DNA from: Ardenticatenaceae bacterium
Lineage (GTDB): Bacteria; Chloroflexota; Anaerolineae; Promineifilales; Promineifilaceae
DNA length: 64,000 nt
NCBI GenBank assembly: GCA_020634245.1
Contig: JACKCC010000009.1
Location: 248,001 to 312,000, forward strand
Direction of reading: 5' to 3'
The position numbers and the translations under genes are program-made. Shown here in pieces: positions 33,877-42,374 of the stretch; the stretch's first letter is position 1; each line of letters opens with the position of its first letter. Below the pieces are notes generated by a model, which was given only the letters and a program-made list of their open reading frames with translations, did not search any database and was not told the DNA's origin.

Positions 33877-35452
33877 TTGGACTTTTGACAATTGATTTGA
33901 CATAAATATATTTGCGAAATAACGAAACTGCTTCATTCATAGTGTATGATTACCACATCGCACACCAATGAACTGAAGCAGTTCCGACAACAACTTTATC
34001 AGAACTTTGACAATCGAGCCGATACTTTGATGGAATTAGTGGATGCTATCTGCAGCAATCCTCATGCCCGCTCCGTTGTTGAATATAGTTTGACGCCTTG
34101 TTTTCGGCGCAGCTATTCAACTATCTTCAAGGCTATCAACGAAATGACATGGGATGACCTGATGCTTGCCCGGTTGGTGACTCCTTATCTGCTGCAGCCA
34201 CAGCAACGGGCTTACTGGTTGTTGGGAAGCGATGTAACGCCACAGTCACGACAGTTTGCCTATACCCTTGCTGATAGAGGGGTCGTTCATCAGCCGAATC
34301 CGATAAAAGGGAACAAATCGATAACGATTGGTCATCAATATGCCAGCACAGGGTTGTTACCAGAAGCGGAAGCCGCCGTGTCGCCTAGCTGGATTGTTCC
34401 CTTGATGGTCCGGCGGGTGACCACAAATGAAGACAAGGAGTTGGTGGGCAGCGAACAGATAAATGCGCTGCTGACAGACCCGAAACTTCCTTTTGGCGAC
34501 AGTTTTTGCGTCGATGTGGCCGATAGCAGTTACAGCAAGCCGGCTTGTCTCTATAGCAAACGACAACACCCTCGTTTGGTCAGCATTACACGCTTGCGGG
34601 GAAACCGGGTTCTTTACCAGCGATTTGTGCCGGAGTCAGAGGCGGTCAGTTCGGGTGCTGGTCGTCGGCAACAGTACGGCGCACGCTTTGCACTACGAGA
34701 ACCAGATACCTGGCATGAGCCAGATGAGGCCGTGACTTTCAGCGAGAGAAGTCGTCGTGGCAAGGTGTACCGGGTTAAAATCAAGGCGTGGCACAATATA
34801 CTGATGCCGGGCAAGAACAAGCCGCAGCGGATACCCATGTACCGCTATCCATTTACCTTGGTGCAAGTTATTCGCTATGATGACAAAGGCAATCTGGCTT
34901 GTAAACAGCCGTTGTGGTTGCTGGCCATTGGCGAATACCGCCATGAATTGAATGCCAGAGAAATCTATGAAGCGTATGGACAACGGTATGACCTGGAACA
35001 CTTCTTCCGCCTTGGTAAACAGAAAATGTTGTTAGCCAGTTTTCAAACTCCGGAAGATGTGCGTGAAGAGAAATGGTGGCAATTGGTTCATCTGGCCTAT
35101 GCCCAATTATGGATGGCGCGTCATGTTGCCAACCGTTTGCCCAAGCCGTGGGAACGCAATCTACCCGCCATGAAAAACCGTTTGCTGTCGCCGACCCTGG
35201 TACAACGTGATTTTGGGCGAATTATTCGCCAGATTGGGACACCAGCACAGCCGCCCAAACCCCGATTTATTTCATCGGGCAGACCCAAGGGGATGAAATT
35301 GCCACCACGCCCACGCCGAAAAGTGGTTATCAAGAGTCAGAAAGAGGCAAAACCGCCATGAAATCAGTGAGTTTGGCTTGATTATTCAGTTATAAACGTA
35401 CTTGATGTGACTCGATTTCTATTGAGTTTGGTTCACAATGTCAAAAGTCCAA
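33877..35452. mobile_element. 1576-bp insertion sequence at the 3' end of mobB
   Basis: Terminal inverted repeats TTGGACTTTTGACA are perfect over 14 bp (the right end reads TGTCAAAAGTCCAA), and both ends carry the 7-bp duplication TATACCT. One transposase gene fills the element. It contains no ACGGCCGT octamer, in contrast to its flanks. Confidence 0.85.
33946..35361 (+). CDS. IS4/IS701-like DDE transposase (NF041680-like)
   Basis: A 471-residue transposase. Plausible catalytic residues are the Asp in DSFCVDVADSSYSKPA (about residue 187), a second Asp further on and the Glu of YGQRYDLEHFFRLGKQKM, the Y-x2-R-x3-E-x6-K signature of IS4-superfamily enzymes. The basic C-terminal tail (RPKGMKLPPRPRRKVVIKSQKEAKPP) is usual for this group. 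It appears intact, so the element may still be active. Confidence 0.85.
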   Translation: MITTSHTNELKQFRQQLYQNFDNRADTLMELVDAICSNPHARSVVEYSLTPCFRRSYSTIFKAINEMTWDDLMLARLVTPYLLQPQQRAYWLLGSDVTPQSRQFAYTLADRGVVHQPNPIKGNKSITIGHQYASTGLLPEAEAAVSPSWIVPLMVRRVTTNEDKELVGSEQINALLTDPKLPFGDSFCVDVADSSYSKPACLYSKRQHPRLVSITRLRGNRVLYQRFVPESEAVSSGAGRRQQYGARFALREPDTWHEPDEAVTFSERSRRGKVYRVKIKAWHNILMPGKNKPQRIPMYRYPFTLVQVIRYDDKGNLACKQPLWLLAIGEYRHELNAREIYEAYGQRYDLEHFFRLGKQKMLLASFQTPEDVREEKWWQLVHLAYAQLWMARHVANRLPKPWERNLPAMKNRLLSPTLVQRDFGRIIRQIGTPAQPPKPRFISSGRPKGMKLPPRPRRKVVIKSQKEAKPP

Positions 35453-35960
35453 TATACCTCACTGATGACAAAAATTTTTCTTCAATGAAATCGGCTATCG
35501 CCATCACATCACCCAAATCAAACTGGGGTATCGCTAATGGTAAAGAAGTGTCCACAGCAATGGCAAAACATTGCTCTGGCGGGCAAATCGGCTCCAGCCC
35601 AATTTCGCTGCGAATCACTTCCAGCGTGGGTTTTCCCGCCCGTTTATATCCCTCGACTAAAATGATATCGACGTCTTTTACTCCGGCAGCGATTTCATCC
35701 AGGCTAAGTTCTTGCTCCAGCCGCCGGTAAGAGGCAATTTTGTCTGGGGCAGCAACAATCACATGGTCGCTGCCGGCCTGAGCGTGCCGCCAACTATCCT
35801 TGCCCGGCCGATCAATATCAAATCCGGCATGCGAATGGTGCTTTATAGTTGCGATGCGATATTCCCGCCGTTTTAGTTCGGGAATGAGCTTTTCCAGCAG
35901 CGTCGTTTTACCTGAACCCGATTTGCCGATGATAGTAATAATAGGTATATCGTTCGTCAT
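35433..35960 (-). CDS. mobB: Molybdopterin-guanine dinucleotide biosynthesis protein MobB
   Basis: A 175-residue GTP-binding protein. P-loop GKSGSGKTTLLEKLIPELKRR (about residues 12-32), then ATIKHHSHAGFDIDRPGKDSWRHAQAGSDHVIV and ILVEGYKRAGKPTLEVIR, all standard for MobB. It helps MobA to attach GMP to molybdopterin for DMSO-reductase-type enzymes. The last six residues (IGLLTL) are encoded by the end of the IS; without the IS the reading frame would stop one residue after VRY. The core is untouched, so it is probably functional. Confidence 0.88.
   Translation of the reverse strand: MTNDIPIITIIGKSGSGKTTLLEKLIPELKRREYRIATIKHHSHAGFDIDRPGKDSWRHAQAGSDHVIVAAPDKIASYRRLEQELSLDEIAAGVKDVDIILVEGYKRAGKPTLEVIRSEIGLEPICPPEQCFAIAVDTSLPLAIPQFDLGDVMAIADFIEEKFLSSVRYIGLLTL
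35453..35459. repeat. Target-site duplication of the IS at mobB (copy 2)
   Basis: TATACCT, within the mobB coding end. Confidence 0.75.
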
Positions 35961-36053
35961 TCAACTTGTTTCCTTGTGAATGAGACACAGGTTTATACAG
36001 AAAAACGTGACTGACATCGGTTCATCACCAAACTCTGTGTCCATTTTCATTTT

Positions 36054-36752
36054 TTACGGCAGCAGGACGATAATGAGCATACACAATACACCCACCGGCA
36101 GCAAAAATCGATCCAGATTGCTGACTTTTAGCGGCGCAGGGTGGCAGTGTTCCGGCGAAAAAGCGCGGGACTCGGCGGCCAGGGCGATTTCTTCGGCCCG
36201 GCGCAAAGCGTTGGTAACAATGGTGACGACCAGCAACCGCAGGCCGCGCCACTTCTTTTGGCGCAGTCCGCCACGCATGCGCAAGCTTTGCCAGGCATGA
36301 ATGCTGGACTGCTGCAAACCAGGCAGCAAATTGAGCGCTACACCCAAAGAGAAGCCCAATCCCCGCAGCCCCAATCGTTCCAGCAACCCGGCGATTTGGC
36401 TGATATCAACGGTATGGGTGAATCCGTCCACGGCCGTTAACACCACCACAAACCGCAGCCCAATCTGTAACGCCGCCTGACCACCACTTTCTCGCATCAG
36501 GAACAGCGGCGGCAGGACCAGCAGGGCCAGCATCAGCAAAAAGCGCAGCCGCAGCACACGCCGGAACGAGTGCGGGTAAACGACCGCCGCCACCACCAGG
36601 CAGGCAACGGCCGTCCACACCAACCTGTCTACCGGCACCAGCATCACCATCGCCAATGACCAGAAAAAGAGGATCAGATGGCCAATGGGACCAAGCTTGA
36701 AATCGGCTTTCCGATCAAAACGCAGCAGCGCAATATCGCGCGCGCTCATCAA
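36054..36752 (-). CDS. ECF transporter transmembrane subunit EcfT
   Basis: A 232-residue membrane protein of the CbiQ/EcfT family. There are four to five hydrophobic segments and two coupling-helix type motifs containing Ala-Arg-Gly-like sequences: SLRMRGGLRQKKWRG and ALRRAEEIALAAESRAF. It links the ATPase and the substrate-specific S subunit. The start overlaps the lipoprotein stop by 4 bp; a second Met one codon in is possible. Confidence 0.85.
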   Translation of the reverse strand: MMSARDIALLRFDRKADFKLGPIGHLILFFWSLAMVMLVPVDRLVWTAVACLVVAAVVYPHSFRRVLRLRFLLMLALLVLPPLFLMRESGGQAALQIGLRFVVVLTAVDGFTHTVDISQIAGLLERLGLRGLGFSLGVALNLLPGLQQSSIHAWQSLRMRGGLRQKKWRGLRLLVVTIVTNALRRAEEIALAAESRAFSPEHCHPAPLKVSNLDRFLLPVGVLCMLIIVLLP

Positions 36753-37198
36753 GGCACCGCCTGAATTTCCACCAGCATACGCACGTTCAGTTTACCTTCT
36801 TCTTCCGGCAGAACCATGCGGAACGTACCGTCTTCTGCAGCCAGCGGGCCATCAGCCTGAGCATAAGCCACGATCACGTCGTCTTTTTGAATTTGGGCCA
36901 GGTCGTAATTGACGCTGTAGCCATCGGAAGCCACCGCTTTGACCGCCTTCAGGCCGCTAACCGGAAAACCGCTGTCTTTCAGTAAAGCCGTCACCGGCAC
37001 ACCGGTATACACCACATCTTTGAAGCTGGCTTCGGCCCGGGCTAGCCCTTCCAAATCGGCGGCGGTGTAAGTCTTTTGGGTCTGGCCATCGCCGACGGTA
37101 AGGATGGGAGTGTCAGGGGAAACGGCCGTTTCCCCACCCGAAGCGCAGCCAACCAACAAAACCAACACAACTAAAGAGAGTACAACTAACTTTTTCAT
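36749..37198 (-). CDS. Lipoprotein with an oxidoreductase molybdopterin-binding-like domain
   Basis: A 149-residue lipoprotein: signal peptide with lipobox LLVGC (about residues 14-18), then a domain of about 110 residues. LTVGDGQTQKTYTAADLEGL, YTGVPVTALLKDSGFPVSGLKAVKAVASDGYSVNYDLAQI and LPEEEGKLNVRMLVEIQAV follow the pattern of the sulfite-oxidase-like molybdopterin-binding fold (PF00174-like), in a minimal form without the Mo-ligating cysteine. Such small versions may bind a ligand outside the membrane. It sits between the S subunit and EcfT genes. The ATG at 37198 is chosen because the signal peptide starts there. Confidence 0.7.
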   Translation of the reverse strand: MKKLVVLSLVVLVLLVGCASGGETAVSPDTPILTVGDGQTQKTYTAADLEGLARAEASFKDVVYTGVPVTALLKDSGFPVSGLKAVKAVASDGYSVNYDLAQIQKDDVIVAYAQADGPLAAEDGTFRMVLPEEEGKLNVRMLVEIQAVP

Positions 37199-37280
37199 CG
37201 TTATTTTCCTTTTTTGTTTTTGAAAAAATGCGTTCATACTTCACTGGAAATCATGACGAATGACGCATGACGTATGATTT

Positions 37281-37901
37281 TTAAACATTCAACCCACGCT
37301 TAAGCGCAGCATTAGGCGATTTGCCCAGGCGAACCTGCAAATGACGGCCAACATCCCAACTGAGCCAGCCCGCCAGCCCGCCAATCACCAGATAAATGGC
37401 CGCCAACGCTAACACAATCCATAAAATGACACTGCTGTTCATTCCCAAAAGACGGCTGCCCATATCGACAAAATCCAGCCAGACCACAAACAGCGTCCGG
37501 CCAAACAGCAGCGGTCCAGTCACAAACGGCTGGAGCAGCGTCCACAAAACGCCTAAAGCGCCAGCCGCCATAAAAAGCCAACGGCGCGGTTTGCCGCCCA
37601 ACGAGAGTACCAGTTCGGCCACCAGCGCCTCACTAAAAATGCCTACCATCGGCCCGATGATCACGCCACCCAGGCTGAACAACTTGAGGATCATGGCGAT
37701 GATGCCGACGAACAGCGTCGCGCCGCGCCGGGGGACAAACAGCCGCCCGACCATGGCCACGGTCAACCCGATGGCCGCCAGGACAGCGCCGCTCATGGGC
37801 ACATTGAGGGATTTCAAAACAGTCCCCAAACTTATTTCGACCACGCCCCATAACGTGCCAAATACGGCGATGGTCACCAGTTCACGTGTCGTTAGTTTCA
37901 T
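37281..37901 (-). CDS. ECF transporter S component (substrate unknown)
   Basis: A 206-residue protein with about six hydrophobic segments, starting MKLTTRELVTIAVFGTLWGVVEI. The N-terminal ...TIAVFGALWG and the pattern of a small six-helix protein followed by EcfA and EcfT genes indicate a substrate-binding S subunit. It resembles the YkoE/HmpT-type size class, but I cannot assign the substrate. The gene overlaps the ATPase gene by about 20 bp. Context (riboswitch, MobB, molybdoenzyme) suggests molybdopterin or a precursor. Confidence 0.7.
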   Translation of the reverse strand: MKLTTRELVTIAVFGTLWGVVEISLGTVLKSLNVPMSGAVLAAIGLTVAMVGRLFVPRRGATLFVGIIAMILKLFSLGGVIIGPMVGIFSEALVAELVLSLGGKPRRWLFMAAGALGVLWTLLQPFVTGPLLFGRTLFVVWLDFVDMGSRLLGMNSSVILWIVLALAAIYLVIGGLAGWLSWDVGRHLQVRLGKSPNAALKRGLNV

Positions 37902-39360
37902 GATTTTTATCCTTTTGACTAAGTTTGTTAGCAAAATAGCCCGTCATTTTGATACGGCCGTTTTCCATTAAAACGACCCGCCGGGCATAACGAAAAACTA
38001 ATTTGTAATCGTGCGAGATGAGCAGGACGGCCGTTCCCTGCCGGTTAAGCCGCTGCAAATATTCCATCAAACGCTGCAAATGGCCCCAATCCTGCCCCAG
38101 CGTCGGTTCATCCAGAATGACCAACCGGGGCTGCAAGGCGATGCAGGCGGCCAGCGTCGTCCGCTGCTGCTGGCCAACCGATAACATCGTGGGACAGCGC
38201 TGGCGCAGCGTCAGCAAGTCGGTTTCGGCCAGGAGTTCTTGATGATGGGTGGGGTTGAAACGGCCGTAATTCTCCGGCCCAAACCGCACCTCCTCATCCA
38301 CCGAATCGGTAAACACCTGGTCGGCCGGATTTTGGAACAGCATGGCTACGTCCAGACCAGGGCGCGGCCGATAACCACCCTGATAGCTCACCTTACCCGC
38401 CGTTGGTTTGATCAGACCGGCCGCCACCTGAGCCAGCGTCGATTTCCCGGCTCCGTTGTCGCCCACCAGGGCAATGACATCGCCCGGATAAATAATCAGA
38501 TCGATGTCATGAATGACATTTTCGCGGTTATAGCCAGCGCTGATTTGGTTCAGCGTCAACAGCGGCGCATTTTGAGTCGTTACCTGCCCGTTGGGCCAGA
38601 TGAGATTAAACCAGGAAACCATCGCTTCTTCGGCTGGGCGGCGCAGTCCCAACTGGCGGCGGCGCTCGCGATCCGATAACACTTCTTGCGGCGTACCGTC
38701 GGCGACAATGCGGCCCGCCTCCAACAGCAGCACCCGATCCACCTGCGGCAGCACGGCCGAAAGACGGTGCTCAATCAAGACAATGGTCATTCCCAACGAC
38801 TGCCGCAGGGTGCGCAGGACGGCCAAAACCTGTTTGGTATTGGGCACGTCCAGCGAGGCCGTCGGCTCATCCAAAACCAGCACAGCGGGCCGCATGGCCA
38901 GGACGGCGGCGATGGCCACACACTGCTTCTGCCCGCCGGAAAGCTGGGCCGGGTTTCGCTCTTTGAGTTCGGTGATACCAACAGCTTCCAACGCCCATTC
39001 AGTCCGCGACTGCACTTCTAGCTCGGCCAGCCCTAAATTGCGTGGCCCAAAAGCCACTTCGTCGGCTACGCGCAGATGGAAAAGCTGGGTGGAGGGATTT
39101 TGGAAGACCAATCCTACCCGTTGAGCCAGTTCAGGGATGGTGTGGAATTGGGTTTCCAGGCCGGCAATCTCGATGGAACCGGTCATTTCCGCGCCGAGGG
39201 CATGAGGGATGAGACCGGTCAGGGCTTTGGCCAGGGTGCTTTTGCCGCAGCCCGATGGCCCGGTGATGAGGATACACTGCCCGGCGGGGATGTGCAGGGA
39301 CACATCTTGTAATGCCAACTCTTCGCCAAACTGCACGGTTAACTCATTGACATGAATCAT
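37882..39360 (-). CDS. ECF transporter ATPase, two fused ABC domains
   Basis: A 492-residue fused ATPase, equal to EcfA1-EcfA2 in one chain as in YkoD. Domain 1: Walker A GPSGCGKST (about residues 34-42), signature LSGGQKQCVAIA, Walker B LVLDEPTASLD. Domain 2: GDNGAGKST, LSVGQQQRTTLA, VILDEPTLGQDWG. Start at the ATG that begins MIHVNELTVQFGEELALQDVS; earlier in-frame codons are not conserved in style. It powers the S-component and EcfT pair. Confidence 0.85.
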   Translation of the reverse strand: MIHVNELTVQFGEELALQDVSLHIPAGQCILITGPSGCGKSTLAKALTGLIPHALGAEMTGSIEIAGLETQFHTIPELAQRVGLVFQNPSTQLFHLRVADEVAFGPRNLGLAELEVQSRTEWALEAVGITELKERNPAQLSGGQKQCVAIAAVLAMRPAVLVLDEPTASLDVPNTKQVLAVLRTLRQSLGMTIVLIEHRLSAVLPQVDRVLLLEAGRIVADGTPQEVLSDRERRRQLGLRRPAEEAMVSWFNLIWPNGQVTTQNAPLLTLNQISAGYNRENVIHDIDLIIYPGDVIALVGDNGAGKSTLAQVAAGLIKPTAGKVSYQGGYRPRPGLDVAMLFQNPADQVFTDSVDEEVRFGPENYGRFNPTHHQELLAETDLLTLRQRCPTMLSVGQQQRTTLAACIALQPRLVILDEPTLGQDWGHLQRLMEYLQRLNRQGTAVLLISHDYKLVFRYARRVVLMENGRIKMTGYFANKLSQKDKNHETNDT

Positions 39361-39428
39361 ATGGCTAACCCCAAATGAATAGGACACGGATGAACACAGA
39401 TAAACACGGATTCATGGAAATTTTGACG

Positions 39429-40001
39429 TTAATCATGGGAATCTGCGTCCTTTCGGGTAATCAGGACGGGTTGGGATGCTGGCCAGCGTTGTTGGGCCAG
39501 GGGAATGAGTGACGGCCGTATCACCACCCCGGCCATTCGATAATTCCCGGCCGCAATCAGTTCAAAGGCTGCTTGCAATCCTTGCCCCCGCTCCAATTCC
39601 AGCGGCCCTAATTCGTCGATGATGAGCAGGTCAACGGCCGTTACCCGCCGCAAAATCTCATTCCCCCAGGTGAGAACGGCCGTGTCAAACAGCCACTTGC
39701 CCGTCGTTACTGCGTCGGGGTTGGCTTCGTTTCGACGGAGTTGCGCCAACCGCCGCTGTTCGCCGCTGGCCAAATCAACTAGATCGATGGCTATCTTCTG
39801 CCCATCGGCCATGATAGGCAGCGACAACAAGCCGCCGACGCGCCAGCCATCGGCCCGCGCCGCATCGATCCAGCCCTGGCACCAGGTTGTCTTGCCAACG
39901 CCAATGTCACCCGTAATCAGGCAAAGGTTATGTGATTGATTTTGTTCGTGTGGAAAATGATCCAGCGAAAATGCTGGCCATTCAGAAGGCTGTTGCTTCA
40001 T
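39429..40001 (-). CDS. P-loop NTPase of the THEP1/NTPase_1 type
   Basis: A 190-residue NTPase. Walker A GDIGVGKTTW (about residues 33-42), Walker B LLIIDELGPLELERGQGL. The GxxGxGKTT and IDELGPLEL combination fits the THEP1 nucleoside-triphosphatase family. The ATG at 40001 follows AAAGGAGACG; upstream in-frame codons lie within the riboswitch. It is the first gene controlled by the Moco-type riboswitch. Its role in cofactor handling is unknown. Confidence 0.75.
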   Translation of the reverse strand: MKQQPSEWPAFSLDHFPHEQNQSHNLCLITGDIGVGKTTWCQGWIDAARADGWRVGGLLSLPIMADGQKIAIDLVDLASGEQRRLAQLRRNEANPDAVTTGKWLFDTAVLTWGNEILRRVTAVDLLIIDELGPLELERGQGLQAAFELIAAGNYRMAGVVIRPSLIPLAQQRWPASQPVLITRKDADSHD

Positions 40002-40022
40002 CGTCTCCTTTCCAATTCCACC

Positions 40023-40038
40023 CCGGAAATCATTCCGG
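40023..40038 (-). promoter_or_regulatory. Hairpin between riboswitch and NTPase gene
   Basis: CCGGAA, a TGAT loop and TTCCGG on the minus strand. It lies just after the riboswitch core and 9 bp before the ribosome site. It may be part of the expression platform. Confidence 0.5.
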
Positions 40039-40042
40039 AATT

Positions 40043-40165
40043 TCGGGAGGCTGCCCGTTTCCGTGGTCAGCCTTCGCTTTCTCGCACCCGATGAGCAAGC
40101 ATCGCCGGAGAAAGAGCCGGCCAAATGACCCTAGCCGCAATGCCTTAGGTCAGATGGCTCGGAGG
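40043..40165 (-). ncRNA. Moco riboswitch (molybdenum or tungsten cofactor)
   Basis: On the minus strand the leader begins with CTCCGAGCC and ends with GGAAACGGGCAGCCTCCCG. The GAAA tetraloop hairpin followed by GCAGCCTCCC is the hallmark of the Moco RNA motif as I remember it. Several internal stems are possible (for example GGCCGGCTC...). These RNAs sense Moco, or Tuco in a shortened variant, and control genes for cofactor synthesis, transport and use. Here it precedes an NTPase, ECF transporter and mobB. The identification rests on motif recall, not on a covariance search. Confidence 0.7.
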
Positions 40166-40175
40166 TGATAGATTG

Positions 40176-40343
40176 TTAATTTTCTTCGTCGTTCAAATCA
40201 GTCTGCCCTTCACGTAAGCCAGACCGAAAAGCGGAAATCCCTTTGCCTAATTCGCTGCCAATTTTGCCGATGCGGCCGACGCCAAAAACGAGGAGTACGA
40301 CCACTAGAATAATGAGTAATTCAGGAGTGCCTAAACTAGCCAA
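40176..40343 (-). CDS. tatA: Twin-arginine translocase subunit TatA/E
   Basis: A 55-residue protein: short N-terminal segment SLGTPELLIILVVVLLVFGVGRIGKIGSELGKG (membrane helix, hinge FGxxRI and amphipathic helix), then an acidic tail, as in TatA. No ATG fits: the likely start is TTG at 40343, 9 bp after GGAG; a TTG at 40349 is the alternative. It would help to export the Tat-signal-bearing DmsA-like enzyme. Confidence 0.8.
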   Translation of the reverse strand: MASLGTPELLIILVVVLLVFGVGRIGKIGSELGKGISAFRSGLREGQTDLNDEEN

Positions 40344-41049
40344 CTTCAATTTCTCCTTTCCGATTAAATTGCGGCCAGCCAAAATCGGCATAAATGGCCG
40401 CCGGTCTTATTTTTTCTTGTAAGGGTAGATAGTAAGCATTACCAGCACAGGAACGACAAAGAGTACGGCCGTTCACCAACACCTCACGCTCATTGATAAT
40501 CTCTTCACCGCAGTCAGCGCACGTCGCCCGCACACCAGCGCGGCTCAGGATTTCGCTGATGGATGGCGTCAACTGCACCGGCTGCCATTCCAGCAGCAGT
40601 TCATCGGGCATGACTTGATACGCTTCCAGATAAGCGTGCCAGCGGCTTGGCGCGCCGGGCGCAAAATCGGGCGCCGTCTCACGCGATTGGGCGCTGGGAG
40701 CCACCCGAATTGCTTTTTCCGTTTTTGTATCGACAAAGGTCGCCGCCATCTTGCCATAATCAACAATGCGCAGTGTGCGCCGGCCGACATGGCAGTCGGT
40801 GGCCACCGCCACGCCATCCGCGCCGCAGCCATCCGTTTCCATAATGGTCAGCAGGCGCTTTTTTTCATTGTCAAACAGATAGTTAAACGCATCCAGCAGG
40901 CCCAACTGACGCAACCCAAACAATCCCATGCGAATGCCCAATACCTGGCGCGGACATAGATGACGGTGCCGCTCGGCCGAAGTGTCTAGCAACGGTGTCA
41001 AGGCCTCGCGATTATAAAGATGAACGTTTGGACTCATTGTCGCTATCAT
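40336..41049 (-). CDS. FmdE family protein with a C-terminal zinc ribbon
   Basis: A 237-residue protein. SAERHRHLCPRQVLGIRMGLFGLRQLG and METDGCGADGVAVATDCHVGRRTLRIVDYGKMAATFVD match the FmdE/FwdE family (cysteine and histidine residues bind metal). The C-terminal CADCGEEIINEREVLVNGRTLCRSCAG is a zinc ribbon. In methanogens the family accompanies formylmethanofuran dehydrogenase; in bacteria it is found beside molybdo- or tungstoenzyme genes with unknown role. It starts 2 bp after the radical SAM gene; an ATG at 41037 is an alternative start. Confidence 0.8.
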   Translation of the reverse strand: MIATMSPNVHLYNREALTPLLDTSAERHRHLCPRQVLGIRMGLFGLRQLGLLDAFNYLFDNEKKRLLTIMETDGCGADGVAVATDCHVGRRTLRIVDYGKMAATFVDTKTEKAIRVAPSAQSRETAPDFAPGAPSRWHAYLEAYQVMPDELLLEWQPVQLTPSISEILSRAGVRATCADCGEEIINEREVLVNGRTLCRSCAGNAYYLPLQEKIRPAAIYADFGWPQFNRKGEIEVG

Positions 41050-41051
41050 GT

Positions 41052-42374
41052 CTAAATATCCTCGATATCGAACAACTCCGGGCGGGTCAAATCAACCTTT
41101 AATTCCCGCGCCACCAACTCATCCTCGCGCATTTCCAGCGTGCTGGTGGATAGACCGATTTCGATGTTCAGATCGGCCAAATTGGGGATCTGATCGATGT
41201 GAAACTCCAGGTAGCGATGTTCGCGGCTGCGTCGATAATCGCGGTAACCATTCCGATTGAAGACGTTGAGGACTTTGGAAATATCACTGCCAAACACTTT
41301 GGCGCTTTTGAGCAGATAATCTTTTTCGGAAAAAACAGCCGTCTTGGGCAGGGAACGGCCGTAATTCTGCTGGTAATTTTGCCCGGTCAGCTTGTTTTCC
41401 AACGAGCAGTAATGGACGCCAATCGTCAGCTTCTGCTCCAGTGCGAATTCCATCAAGTCCAGGCAGACCAGTTCGCTTTCGGAGATGGGCACGCCGCCGG
41501 CATACCAGTAGTTGTAGAGGATGTGAAACGGCCGTTGCTTCACCTTAAAACCGCGCTCGTTAAACGCCTGCGGATTGGCAAATGGGTAACAAAACTCCAG
41601 CAAATTAATGCTGTGGATTTGCAGCCGTTCCAATTCCAGCAAAACCGCTTTCATCTCTTCCAAAATGCCCGGCAAAATAGGCATTTCCACCATCACGGTG
41701 GGAATGTACTGTCTAGCCAGAGCAATGCGGTCAAACGTCAGCCGGTGGCCTTTGGCCAGATCGTGCATCCGAATCGAAAAACGGATTTCTTCCAATCCCG
41801 CCGCTTGCAGTTCTTGCAACGTCGCTTCGTTGGCATGGTCGCCCGTGGTGTAAAGGCGGGTGTGAGCATGGGGGAAAGTCTCGGTCGCGGTTTGGAAAAA
41901 CGCCGTCGCTTCGGCCTTGTGCAAAAGCGGTTCGCCGCCGGTCAGCGCCAGGTAATCCACCCGGTGACCCGCCGATTGAATCTCTATTAATTCCTGTGCC
42001 GGATTGCGTTTGTTTTGCTGGAAATAATCGTACTCAACCTGGTTGGGATTGAAACAGTAATAGCAATCGCGGTGGCATTGCAGCGAGGTAAAGAAGGTGG
42101 CGCTGCCCACACCCTTTTGGCAGGCAACACAGGCCGGCGAGATGGCGTTGACGTAAATACTGCGGTCGGTGTTGCGCAGGATGGCCCCTTTTTGCCGCAG
42201 GTTTTCGACGCGTACGGCCGTTTCCTCACTGTAATCCTGGTCATCAATGGCAATCCCGGATGCGGCCACCTGGCCCATAAAATCGTTATAAATGTCCAAA
42301 TAAATGGCGGCATATTCAGCCAGCCGCCGATTTTTGATTTGGTCGTGGTTTTCACGGGTAATGTCAATAATCAC
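41052..42374 (-). CDS. Radical SAM protein
   Basis: A 440-residue radical SAM protein. SLQCHRDCYYCFNPNQ has the CxxxCxxC cluster motif (about residues 99-106), followed by LALTGGEPLLHKAEA, the SAM-binding GGE motif. Before it lies CVACQKG, a further cysteine pair. It overlaps the polyferredoxin gene by 4 bp, suggesting that ferredoxin supplies electrons. The reaction is unknown; a maturation role in the neighbouring molybdoenzyme is suggested by context. Confidence 0.8.
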   Translation of the reverse strand: MIIDITRENHDQIKNRRLAEYAAIYLDIYNDFMGQVAASGIAIDDQDYSEETAVRVENLRQKGAILRNTDRSIYVNAISPACVACQKGVGSATFFTSLQCHRDCYYCFNPNQVEYDYFQQNKRNPAQELIEIQSAGHRVDYLALTGGEPLLHKAEATAFFQTATETFPHAHTRLYTTGDHANEATLQELQAAGLEEIRFSIRMHDLAKGHRLTFDRIALARQYIPTVMVEMPILPGILEEMKAVLLELERLQIHSINLLEFCYPFANPQAFNERGFKVKQRPFHILYNYWYAGGVPISESELVCLDLMEFALEQKLTIGVHYCSLENKLTGQNYQQNYGRSLPKTAVFSEKDYLLKSAKVFGSDISKVLNVFNRNGYRDYRRSREHRYLEFHIDQIPNLADLNIEIGLSTSTLEMREDELVARELKVDLTRPELFDIEDI

